Shown here: positions 1 through 6,347 of the stretch, piece by piece | How the letters are laid out: each line of letters starts with the position of its first letter | Numbering within the stretch: the stretch's first letter is position 1 | Assembly (NCBI GenBank): GCA_019162915.1 | Contig: JAFLKZ010000129.1 | Span: 2,238 to 9,589, forward strand | Direction of reading: 5' to 3' | DNA length: 7,352 nt | Source of the DNA: Campylobacteraceae bacterium | Lineage (GTDB): Bacteria > Campylobacterota > Campylobacteria > Campylobacterales > Sulfurospirillaceae | The notes under the pieces: model-generated | What the model was told of the DNA's origin: nothing | The model's database searches: none | What the model saw: the letters and a program-made list of their open reading frames with translations, nothing else | Made by a program: the position numbers and the translations under genes

Positions 1-505
1 ATTCCTCTTTTTGACCACCAAGCAAGGAGAGGCATAAGGCATCAAACACATCTTTATAGTTCTCGTCCACAAGTACTTTTTTAGGTGTAAGCGCAAGTGT
101 TTTAAAATGCTCATGCATAAAAATAAGATAATCATAAATCATAGAAATTTCGCTGCTATGGGACTGATAGAGATGATTTGAAATACTATGTTGCCACAAA
201 TCATACTCAACTAAAAAGCAATCCACATTAATCCCTCTACTTTGATAGACGCTGTATTTCCATACAAAAAATTCCTCTATAAGCTGATAATTCTTTGTTA
301 CAAAAATACTATTGATGATCTCTTTATGATACATAAGCGATTCATAAAGCTCTTCTTGTCCAACAACTGAAATAAACTCTTTAACAAATATATCATCAGA
401 CTCATGGAGTTTATGAAAAACTTCAAAAGCTATTTCAAAACTTCTCTGAACAAAGTTTTCAAGGGCTATATAGGTTACATCATGATTAAATGTTGACTTA
501 TTCAT
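1..505 (-). CDS. Putative cobalamin (B12)-binding sensory protein, N-terminal part, cut by the left edge
   Basis: The minus strand reads open without a stop from an ATG at 505-503 to the edge, giving 168 residues beginning MNKSTFNHDVTYIAL. The segment is mostly helical, with no signal peptide or membrane helix. Two stretches recall proteins carrying a B12-binding module. FFVWKYSVYQSRGINVD (about residues 88-104) matches the W...SRG pattern of the helical domain that often precedes such modules. DVFDALCLSLLGGQKEE at the edge resembles the first helix of the B12-binding cap (pattern DAL..LL.GD..). The diagnostic parts, namely the rest of the cap and the Rossmann domain with its DxHxxG motif, would lie outside the window, so the function is an inference from remembered family patterns. 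The start overlaps the stop of the upstream GGDEF-EAL gene by 8 bases and has only an A-rich stretch, with no Shine-Dalgarno, before it. Translation is therefore probably coupled. Alternatively it is another helical sensor domain ahead of an unseen output domain. The coding call is firm; the family call is tentative. Confidence 0.6.
   Translation of the reverse strand, partial: MNKSTFNHDVTYIALENFVQRSFEIAFEVFHKLHESDDIFVKEFISVVGQEELYESLMYHKEIINSIFVTKNYQLIEEFFVWKYSVYQSRGINVDCFLVEYDLWQHSISNHLYQSHSSEISMIYDYLIFMHEHFKTLALTPKKVLVDENYKDVFDALCLSLLGGQKEE
498..505 (-). promoter_or_regulatory. 8-base ATGAATAA overlap between the GGDEF-EAL gene and the next gene
   Basis: The start of the third gene (505-503) lies inside the last codons of the GGDEF-EAL gene, whose TAA is at 500-498. 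Upstream is a run of A with no Shine-Dalgarno, so expression of the third protein probably depends on translation of the second. Confidence 0.65.
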
Positions 506-2882
506 TGTTCATTTTTTTTGTAAATTTTAAAAACTTATCAAGAGGCATTGGCTTATTGTAGTAGTAACCTTGAACTAAATCACAATTCAACTCTTGTAAA
601 AGTGTTAAATGTTCTTTTGTCTCAACTCCCTCAGCTTGAACCTTCAATTCAAAACTCTCTGAGAGTTTTATAATCGCCTCAACAATTGCTTTGTCGCTTT
701 TATTTTCTAAAAAATCTCGTATGAATGATTGGTCGATTTTGAGTTTGTCAACTTTAAAGTTTTTGAGATAACTTAGAGAAGAGTAGCCTGTTCCGAAATC
801 ATCAATGGCCACACGAAAACCTATGTCATTAAGTTTTTCAAGTTTTGCTTCTGAGATGGTTGAGTTTTTCATAATGTGTGTTTCAAGAAGTTCAAGTTCA
901 ATCTGGCTCGGTTCTATGGAAAAATCTTTACAAAAACCAACAATACTGCCAACAAATTTAGGCTCAAAAAAGTGTTTTGCTGAAATGTTGATGGAGACTT
1001 TAAAATGGTTGTTGCCTAGAGAGGAATTTATGGTTTGCATGTCATGCAAAACTTTTTTAAAGACCAGTTCTCCAAACTCTACATTCATTCTACTGTCTTC
1101 AATAATATGTATAAAATGAAAGGGTGTGAGCACTCCTTCTTTGCTATGATTCCAACGCACAAGAGCTTCTGTTCCAATAATTTTATTCGTCTTTATGTCT
1201 ACAATCGCCTGGTAGTACATTATAAACTCATCTTTTTTAATCGAAATCTCCAACTCATTTTGTATGGTCAGCTTGTGTGATACCTTATCGGTCATACCTT
1301 GATTATAGATTTTAAATCCATTCCTATCACTCTCTTTTACCTCATACATGGCAGCATCGGCATGCTTAATAAGGTCTTCAGAATTAAGTCCGTGATCTGG
1401 ATAAATAGCAATACCTATAGAAAGAGACATAAAAAATACTTTATCTTCAATAGCAATGGGTTCTTTAATATTTTCATTTATTTTGTCTGCGAGGAGGAGC
1501 ATATCGTTATACTCTCTCACATCTTTGATGATAAGAACGAATTCATCACCACCGAGTCGTGCTATAAAATCTTCTTCACGTATGCTCTGTTGTATCCGTT
1601 TTGCGACTGTTTTTAGCATCTCATCGCCGATACTGTGACCATAAGTATCGTTTACGTCTTTAAATTTGTCAAGGTCGATAAAAAAGAGCGCAAGTTTTGA
1701 GTCATGTCTTTTACAAGCATGAAGAGCATTTTTTAAATGGGATTCAAACTGAACTCGGTTCGCAAGTCCTGTCAATACATCATGATTTGCATAAAAATGA
1801 AGCTTCTTATCTGCCTCTTTCAGTGATGTGATATCCGTGAAAATAGCTATAAAGAACTCTTCTTTATACTTTGGATTGAAAGCTTTGGCAATACTAAGCC
1901 ATTCAGGATAAATCTCTCCATTTTTTCGTTTGTTCCAGATCTCTCCCTGCCAAGAGGAGTTATTTTTGAGACTTTCCCACATTTCCTCATAAAAATTTTT
2001 GTCGTGTATCCCTGAATTTAAAATATTTGGAGTTTTTCCAAGAGCTTCATCTTTTGTAAAACCTGTAATTTTACAAAAAGACTTGTTCACTGAAATAATC
2101 TTACCCTTGGTATTGGTAACAATGATTCCCTCATTCGAGTTTTCATAAAAGACAGAGGACTGTTCCAGCTGAATCTCTTTTTGCTTTTGTACTGTAATAT
2201 CAGCGCATATATGAATAATAAACTCATAATCAACAATGTAAAAGATCGATTCGTACCACTTCTCATCCTCTTCTCTCTGATGAGTAAACGACTTACTAAT
2301 TTGAAGCTTTTTTTTGATATTTTCAAATCCGATATTGCATTGACTTATGCTGTCAAATCTGAGGGTATCTATGTGTTCAAAGGTTAAATTGTTTGCAGTT
2401 AAATAGTTTGAATTTGCGTAAAAAAGAAGTCCTTCAAGATCAAAAACCCCTATTCTAGCAGGATGCAAATCGACAACTTTTGCAAGTACATGATTTTTCT
2501 TTTCAAGTATATTATTTTTTTCAATTTTATGTGACTCATTTTGAATAAAAGTAGTCAATTTTGAAAACTCAATAGGCTTCGTAAGGATTAAATCTATAAA
2601 TTGCAAATTGTTGATGGATTTAGGGATATACGCCAGATTAAAGGGAGAAATAAGCACTATTTTTACATCAATATTTGGGATCATTTTGATGTAATCTATA
2701 TATTTTTTACTGTATAAATCGATCAGTATAATATCAAAATTATCAGTTTTAAGCTCTGTCAAGCTCTCATAACTTGAGATTAGGAGAAATTCTACCGAGC
2801 CAAAATATTTCTTTAATATCAGCTCATAAGGTTTAAACACAATATCCTGTTCTGCGATAATCAATAGTTTTGATTTATACAT
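498..2882 (-). CDS. REC-PAS-PAS-GGDEF-EAL protein: predicted dual diguanylate cyclase / c-di-GMP phosphodiesterase
   Basis: Cytosolic 794-residue response-regulator-type enzyme that should make c-di-GMP from GTP and cleave it to pGpG. Domains in order: receiver 4-115 with acidic pocket E11/D13, phospho-acceptor D55 (ILIDL), S79 and K102 (LTKP); PAS-like 135-235; PAS 243-355 with the GEIWNKRKNGEIYPEWLS signature; GGDEF 362-528; EAL 538-785. The cyclase site is intact: metal ligand D403, GGDEF at 444-448, and an inhibitory I-site RxxD (R435, D438) exactly five residues upstream. The EAL domain keeps E572 (EAL), N632, E667, D694-D695 of the DDFGTGYSSL loop, K715, D717, E751 and E754. Both activities are therefore predicted to be possible. 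Which one dominates in vivo cannot be read from sequence. No membrane segment or signal peptide is visible. The ATG shares its A with the stop of the CheB-CheR gene (TAATG) and has a weak AAGAG six bases upstream, so it is co-translated with that gene. The PAS ligands are unknown. Domain assignment is confident; dual activity is inferred from the intact motifs. Confidence 0.95.
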   Translation of the reverse strand: MYKSKLLIIAEQDIVFKPYELILKKYFGSVEFLLISSYESLTELKTDNFDIILIDLYSKKYIDYIKMIPNIDVKIVLISPFNLAYIPKSINNLQFIDLILTKPIEFSKLTTFIQNESHKIEKNNILEKKNHVLAKVVDLHPARIGVFDLEGLLFYANSNYLTANNLTFEHIDTLRFDSISQCNIGFENIKKKLQISKSFTHQREEDEKWYESIFYIVDYEFIIHICADITVQKQKEIQLEQSSVFYENSNEGIIVTNTKGKIISVNKSFCKITGFTKDEALGKTPNILNSGIHDKNFYEEMWESLKNNSSWQGEIWNKRKNGEIYPEWLSIAKAFNPKYKEEFFIAIFTDITSLKEADKKLHFYANHDVLTGLANRVQFESHLKNALHACKRHDSKLALFFIDLDKFKDVNDTYGHSIGDEMLKTVAKRIQQSIREEDFIARLGGDEFVLIIKDVREYNDMLLLADKINENIKEPIAIEDKVFFMSLSIGIAIYPDHGLNSEDLIKHADAAMYEVKESDRNGFKIYNQGMTDKVSHKLTIQNELEISIKKDEFIMYYQAIVDIKTNKIIGTEALVRWNHSKEGVLTPFHFIHIIEDSRMNVEFGELVFKKVLHDMQTINSSLGNNHFKVSINISAKHFFEPKFVGSIVGFCKDFSIEPSQIELELLETHIMKNSTISEAKLEKLNDIGFRVAIDDFGTGYSSLSYLKNFKVDKLKIDQSFIRDFLENKSDKAIVEAIIKLSESFELKVQAEGVETKEHLTLLQELNCDLVQGYYYNKPMPLDKFLKFTKKMNNE

Positions 2883-2893
2883 TAAGGACTCTT
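2880..2893 (-). promoter_or_regulatory. TAATG coupling junction between the CheB-CheR and GGDEF-EAL genes
   Basis: The TAA stop of the hybrid gene (2884-2882) and the ATG of the next gene (2882-2880) share one A. A weak AAGAG (2893-2889) sits six bases upstream of the ATG. Such overlaps usually mean a terminating ribosome re-initiates, which keeps the two proteins in fixed ratio. Confidence 0.75.
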
Positions 2894-5800
2894 GATTTCA
2901 ATTTTTTCAATTTTCCCGCCAAAAAGTTCAATCAAATACTCTGTTTCATAGTAATCTAATAAAATTTTAAACGCTTTTTCGTTGTAGAGCTTTTCGCTCA
3001 ACACTATAACCAAAGTGCTGTCGATGAGTTTGATCTCACAACTGCTAATTTCTAGAGAAAGGATGCACTCTATAAGACGTAAAATAAAAAGTAGTAATTC
3101 TTTTGAATTTACCATGATAATAAGGTCATTATCCAGAGAATTTGTAATTGAAATAGAATTTTGTTCAAAAGAATAAGCAAACAAACCTATACTTTTTCTC
3201 AGTAGTTTCACAAAGTCGAGTTCATGATAAAGATGGATATCATTGTAATAGCTAACGTTTCCATTAATGAGCGTATTCATGTTTAAAAGAAGTTCATTCA
3301 GGTGGGTCGTGAGATCTCGATGGAGACTAAGATCGTCCCTGCTGTGCTCTAAACTGCTCGCTATTAGAGATACTTCAGCAATAGAATTTTTTAGTCCAAC
3401 CGACATATCAAGCATAGCGATTTGCAAGAGATTAAACTGCTCCATCGAAGAGCTTAGCAGGCTAGATGTTTTTATTTTTGCAAAAGACTGCTCGATCTTT
3501 TGTCCAATATCCATATTTGAGGTATCTTCATATTTTTTTATTTGATCTTGCAGCATCTGTCTTTGCGTAATATCTTCTATGCTGAAAACTATGCCGACAA
3601 AATCGCCTTTTACATCAAAAATCGGTGAACCGCTTAAAGAGACAAGAATCCTATATTTTTCACCCGTTTCAATCGAAAATGCTGAATTTTTCACCGATTC
3701 AAAAGACTTTTTGATAATATTGATGGGTATTTCATGCTTTGAAAGACTGCTGCCATTGACATCCAAAATACTCCATTCTTGACCGTCGATATAGCGTTCC
3801 AAAAGCTCTTTTTTAGAGAGCTTAAAAAGATTTTGTGCATTTGTATTGGCAAAATTTATCTTTCCGGTGGTGTCTGTCATGATTATAGCCACGGGCGTAG
3901 TGTTTATAATGGCTTCTGTTAGATCTTTTTGCTTCCTTAAGTCATCGGTTTGAAATCTCAATTTTTTCGTCAAATCTTCAAGCTGTTTTGTCCTATGATC
4001 TTTGTCATCGTAAACCACTTTGAGTTCACTGTAAGCGGTTTGAAGTTCCTCGTTTGTACTTTGAAGCTCTTCGTTTGTCGTCTCCAGTTCTTCATTGGAA
4101 CTTTGAAGTTCCTCGTTTGAGGAGCTTAGTTCCTCGTTCAAGCTTTGCATCTCTTCATACGATGTTTCAAGCTCTTCTATCACATTTTGAAGGTGTGATT
4201 TTGTTCGTGTGAGCTCTGATGTAAGGTTAGTGATCGTCTCATTTTCATCGTCACTTTCGAGGATGTAACCCTTGAGATTTTGGATATCCTCACTTTGAAA
4301 AAATAGCGCATAAAACCAGTCATCATTTTTATCATTTTTGACAGGAATCACAATAACTCGCACATACTTCAAAATATCCCCATAAAGAGTAACGGACCTA
4401 AACTGAGTGGATTTGTAGGTTTTGCTCTTTTGAACCTCATTTAAAACACTTCGTACTTCAAGCGTTAGCTCTTCTTTTAGAGATTTAAAAATATTGCTGG
4501 TTACTCGTCCAACGGAGTGAGACAAAAATGGAATTTCACCTTTTATATAAATAATATCATTGGAGCTGTTGATTAAAACGCATTGATTGAGTAAAAATTC
4601 AGAGGTTGCTTCCGTAATTTTTTCTTCAAGAACTTCTTCTTCATTTTTTGAAGAATGTGATTTTGGTTCTTCATAATTTTTAGTCGTTCCTCCATAGTTA
4701 TAAAGCCTTGGAAGTTCCTTTATGCCTGTAAACTGCGATTTATATATTTTAAGAGTTTTATCGGTTGCAAGAAATAAATCGTAATGTTCTCCTATTGTTT
4801 CCGATTTTCCAAGTACCAAGGTCCCGCTGTCTTTTAGAGCATAGTGCACTATCGGAAAAAATCTTTTTTGCAATGTGGTGTTGAAATAGATAAGCATATT
4901 TCGACAACTGATTAAATCAGCTCTCAAAAATGGGGAGTCACTAATTATGTTGTGTTTAGAGAAGACAACGAGTTCTCGTATACTTTTTTTGATTTCAAAA
5001 TGATTTTTATGAATAGTAAAATATTTATTGATCAATTCTTTATTGATATTTAAAAGGCTCGTCTCCGCATAAACCCCGTTCCGAGCAATTTTAAGAGACT
5101 CATCATCTATATCCGTAGCAAAAATTTTAATTTTATACTTGGTGATTTTATCTTTGAGTATTTCACTTAAAAGTATTGCCAAGGTGTAAGGCTCTTCGCC
5201 CGTAGAACACCCGATACTCCAAAAACGAATTTCTTCGCCCTGCTCTTTTTTCTCTACTATGGACCTGATTTGCTCTTTAACTTCGTCAAAAACTTCAGCA
5301 TCCCTAAAAAACTCCGTCACACCGATAAGCATGTCATAGTAGAGATTCGTAACCTCTTCAATATTTGTTTTTAAATAATCTACATAATCATTGAGTGTCT
5401 CAACTCGTACGGCTGCCAGCCTTCTCTCGATTCTTCTGATAATGGTACTTCTTTTATACTGCGAAAAATCTACACCCTTCTCATCAAAAATAATTCGGTA
5501 AATCTGCTGCATAATGGTTTCATTAATACTGTCACCGATATTTTTTCCAAGATTATCTATAACTCTCGCTATTTCTGTTGCTATATTTTCTATGGAAGCT
5601 ACAATATCAACTTTCCCTGTATTGATAGCAGAGATAGGCATTCCGTCATATTTCGCACTTTGTGGCGATTGGGCTATAGTTATTCCGCCTGATGCTTTAA
5701 TGGCTCGTATTCCAAAAGCTCCATCACTTCCCGTACCTGAAAGAATAATACCGATAGACTTTGAACCGTAAGCTTGCGCAAGTGAGTTGAAAAAGTAGTT

Positions 5801-6121
5801 AACTGAAGGTTTAGGACCATAAGTTGAATCTACGTTTTTAAGGTAAATCTTGCCGTTATTGACATAAATATCTGTATTTTCAGGAGTCATATAAATAGTT
5901 TTTGCTTTAATAACGATACCATTTTGAACTTCTACAACGGGAATATTTGTAATACGGCTGAGTAAATCTACCATCATAGATCGATGCGTGGGACTTAGGT
6001 GTTGTGCTATGATGTAAGAGCAGTTCAGATTATCTGAAACTTTTGCAAGCATAATTTGTAGAGCTTCGAGTCCGCCAGCACTTGACCCTATGCCTACTAC
6101 GACTAAATCGTTTAATGCCAT
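2882..6121 (-). CDS. CheB-CheR hybrid methylesterase/methyltransferase with PAS domains and a degenerate kinase-like C-terminus
   Basis: A 1079-residue soluble signalling protein. Residues 1-190 are a CheB methylesterase/deamidase domain without its usual receiver. The triad is S14 in GSSAGG, H41 in AQHLS and D133 in LSGTGSDG. Residues 200-460 are a CheR methyltransferase: YKRSTIIRRIERR (222-234), GVTEFFRD (267-274), the SAM-binding SIGCSTGEEPYTLA (302-315), FATDID (334-339) and DLISCRNMLIYF (402-413). Residues 505-612 form the PAS-like domain typical of these hybrids. Residues 635-735 are a coiled coil with five NEEL heptads (662-696). Residues 735-855 are a PAS domain. The tail (855-1079) resembles a histidine kinase that has lost its key residues: no phospho-acceptor His, no Mg-binding Asn and no DxGxG box. 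Known CheB and CheR remove and add methyl groups on glutamates of chemoreceptors, but no chemotaxis gene is visible here, so the substrate is unknown. The start is supported by CGAGG seven bases upstream. The gene leads an operon with the downstream GGDEF-EAL gene, overlapping it by one base. Confidence 0.95.
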   Translation of the reverse strand: MALNDLVVVGIGSSAGGLEALQIMLAKVSDNLNCSYIIAQHLSPTHRSMMVDLLSRITNIPVVEVQNGIVIKAKTIYMTPENTDIYVNNGKIYLKNVDSTYGPKPSVNYFFNSLAQAYGSKSIGIILSGTGSDGAFGIRAIKASGGITIAQSPQSAKYDGMPISAINTGKVDIVASIENIATEIARVIDNLGKNIGDSINETIMQQIYRIIFDEKGVDFSQYKRSTIIRRIERRLAAVRVETLNDYVDYLKTNIEEVTNLYYDMLIGVTEFFRDAEVFDEVKEQIRSIVEKKEQGEEIRFWSIGCSTGEEPYTLAILLSEILKDKITKYKIKIFATDIDDESLKIARNGVYAETSLLNINKELINKYFTIHKNHFEIKKSIRELVVFSKHNIISDSPFLRADLISCRNMLIYFNTTLQKRFFPIVHYALKDSGTLVLGKSETIGEHYDLFLATDKTLKIYKSQFTGIKELPRLYNYGGTTKNYEEPKSHSSKNEEEVLEEKITEATSEFLLNQCVLINSSNDIIYIKGEIPFLSHSVGRVTSNIFKSLKEELTLEVRSVLNEVQKSKTYKSTQFRSVTLYGDILKYVRVIVIPVKNDKNDDWFYALFFQSEDIQNLKGYILESDDENETITNLTSELTRTKSHLQNVIEELETSYEEMQSLNEELSSSNEELQSSNEELETTNEELQSTNEELQTAYSELKVVYDDKDHRTKQLEDLTKKLRFQTDDLRKQKDLTEAIINTTPVAIIMTDTTGKINFANTNAQNLFKLSKKELLERYIDGQEWSILDVNGSSLSKHEIPINIIKKSFESVKNSAFSIETGEKYRILVSLSGSPIFDVKGDFVGIVFSIEDITQRQMLQDQIKKYEDTSNMDIGQKIEQSFAKIKTSSLLSSSMEQFNLLQIAMLDMSVGLKNSIAEVSLIASSLEHSRDDLSLHRDLTTHLNELLLNMNTLINGNVSYYNDIHLYHELDFVKLLRKSIGLFAYSFEQNSISITNSLDNDLIIMVNSKELLLFILRLIECILSLEISSCEIKLIDSTLVIVLSEKLYNEKAFKILLDYYETEYLIELFGGKIEKIEIKSP
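4034..4138 (-). repeat. Five 21-bp in-gene repeats encoding NEEL coiled-coil heptads
   Basis: Residues 662-696 of the CheB-CheR hybrid are five consecutive heptads: NEELSSS, NEELQSS, NEELETT, NEELQST and NEELQTA. The DNA beneath is a diverged tandem repeat of 21 bp, with codons varying between units. It forms the core of a longer coiled coil (about 635-735) that probably dimerises the protein and passes signals between its domains. NEELxSx heptads are a hallmark of CheB-CheR-PAS hybrids, so this is family architecture, not a mobile repeat. Confidence 0.85.
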
Positions 6122-6128
6122 TTTAATA

Positions 6129-6133
6129 CCTCG
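6129..6133 (-). promoter_or_regulatory. Ribosome binding site of the CheB-CheR hybrid gene
   Basis: CGAGG on the minus strand lies seven bases before the ATG at 6121-6119, an ideal Shine-Dalgarno spacing. It fixes this ATG as the start, which also places the CheB GSSAGG motif at its usual distance from the N-terminus. It is the clearest ribosome binding site in the window; the two downstream genes have weak or no such sites. Confidence 0.8.
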
Positions 6134-6161
6134 TCATCCATTTACTTACATCTGCTAAAAT

Positions 6162-6177
6162 TTGTACTAGTTGTACT
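6162..6177. repeat. Short direct repeat TTGTACT in the leader of the signalling operon
   Basis: TTGTACT occurs at 6162-6168 and again at 6171-6177, a 9-bp period. Because GTAC is self-complementary, the pair also forms a dyad, GTAC-TAGTT-GTAC. It lies between the candidate promoter and the ribosome binding site, a position where a repressor could bind. It may equally be chance; no known operator is recognised. Confidence 0.3.
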
Positions 6178-6203
6178 GATTTATTCATAAAATCTATTTT
6201 ATA

Positions 6204-6229
6204 TTTATATCATAATATTCTCATGTAAA
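6204..6229 (-). promoter_or_regulatory. Candidate sigma-70 extended -10 promoter for the CheB-CheR operon
   Basis: On the minus strand TGATATAAA (6212-6204) matches an extended -10 element (TGnTATAAT) at all but the last base. TTTACA at 6229-6224 resembles a -35 box, but the 14-base spacing is short, so the extended -10 would carry the activity. Campylobacterota promoters commonly rely on the -10 element with little -35 conservation. A start near 6197 would give a leader of about 75 bases. The surrounding DNA is so AT-rich that a chance match is possible. Confidence 0.4.
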
Positions 6230-6331
6230 GCTCATTTAATTGAACTTTTTTAAGAAATGCTAAAAGATTAATGAATTTTTCTTACTGTTCTCGCTCGAAT
6301 TTCGCCTTATTTTTCAACTAATTCTGATGCA

Positions 6332-6347
6332 GTGTGAGTCTTCACAC
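6332..6347. repeat. Perfect 6-bp inverted repeat over the helicase stop codon
   Basis: GTGTGA (6332-6337), a four-base loop and TCACAC (6342-6347) form a small hairpin that includes the TGA stop of the helicase gene. In the direction of transcription no U-tract follows it, so it is not a standard intrinsic terminator. It could slow 3' decay or be incidental. Confidence 0.35.

Larger units (their letters stand above)
6122..6341. other. Intergenic region between the helicase gene and the signalling operon
   Basis: This is the only non-coding stretch in the window, 220 bp and very AT-rich in its central part. It holds a candidate promoter (6204-6229), a 7-bp direct repeat (6162-6177), the ribosome binding site of the CheB-CheR gene, and the larger part of a short inverted repeat at the end of the helicase gene. 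I saw no small ORF with a convincing start and no RNA gene. The gap size and the fresh promoter suggest the signalling operon is transcribed separately from the helicase. Confidence 0.7.

Noticed and set aside
805..1280. Plus-strand open frames of 104 and 81 residues
   Set aside because: They lie antisense to the strongly conserved EAL domain, overlap each other, and show no domain pattern or ribosome binding site.
2087..2326. Minus-strand 79-residue open frame inside the GGDEF-EAL gene
   Set aside because: It is an out-of-frame shadow of the PAS region, very rich in Lys, Arg and Ser, with no independent support.
4034..4138. 21-bp periodic repeat considered as a CRISPR or minisatellite
   Set aside because: There are no spacers and the period is exactly seven codons encoding NEEL heptads, so it is explained by the coiled coil.
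5514..5771. Plus-strand open frame of 85 residues
   Set aside because: It is antisense to the CheB catalytic region, and its hydrophobic composition is the expected mirror of that coding strand.
6122..6341. Possible sigma-54 promoter or small RNA gene in the gap
   Set aside because: No TGGCAC-N5-TTGC-type -24/-12 element and no convincing stable structure was found on either strand.
6332..6347. Hairpin considered as an intrinsic terminator of the helicase gene
   Set aside because: The stem is only six base pairs and no T-tract follows it on the transcribed strand.
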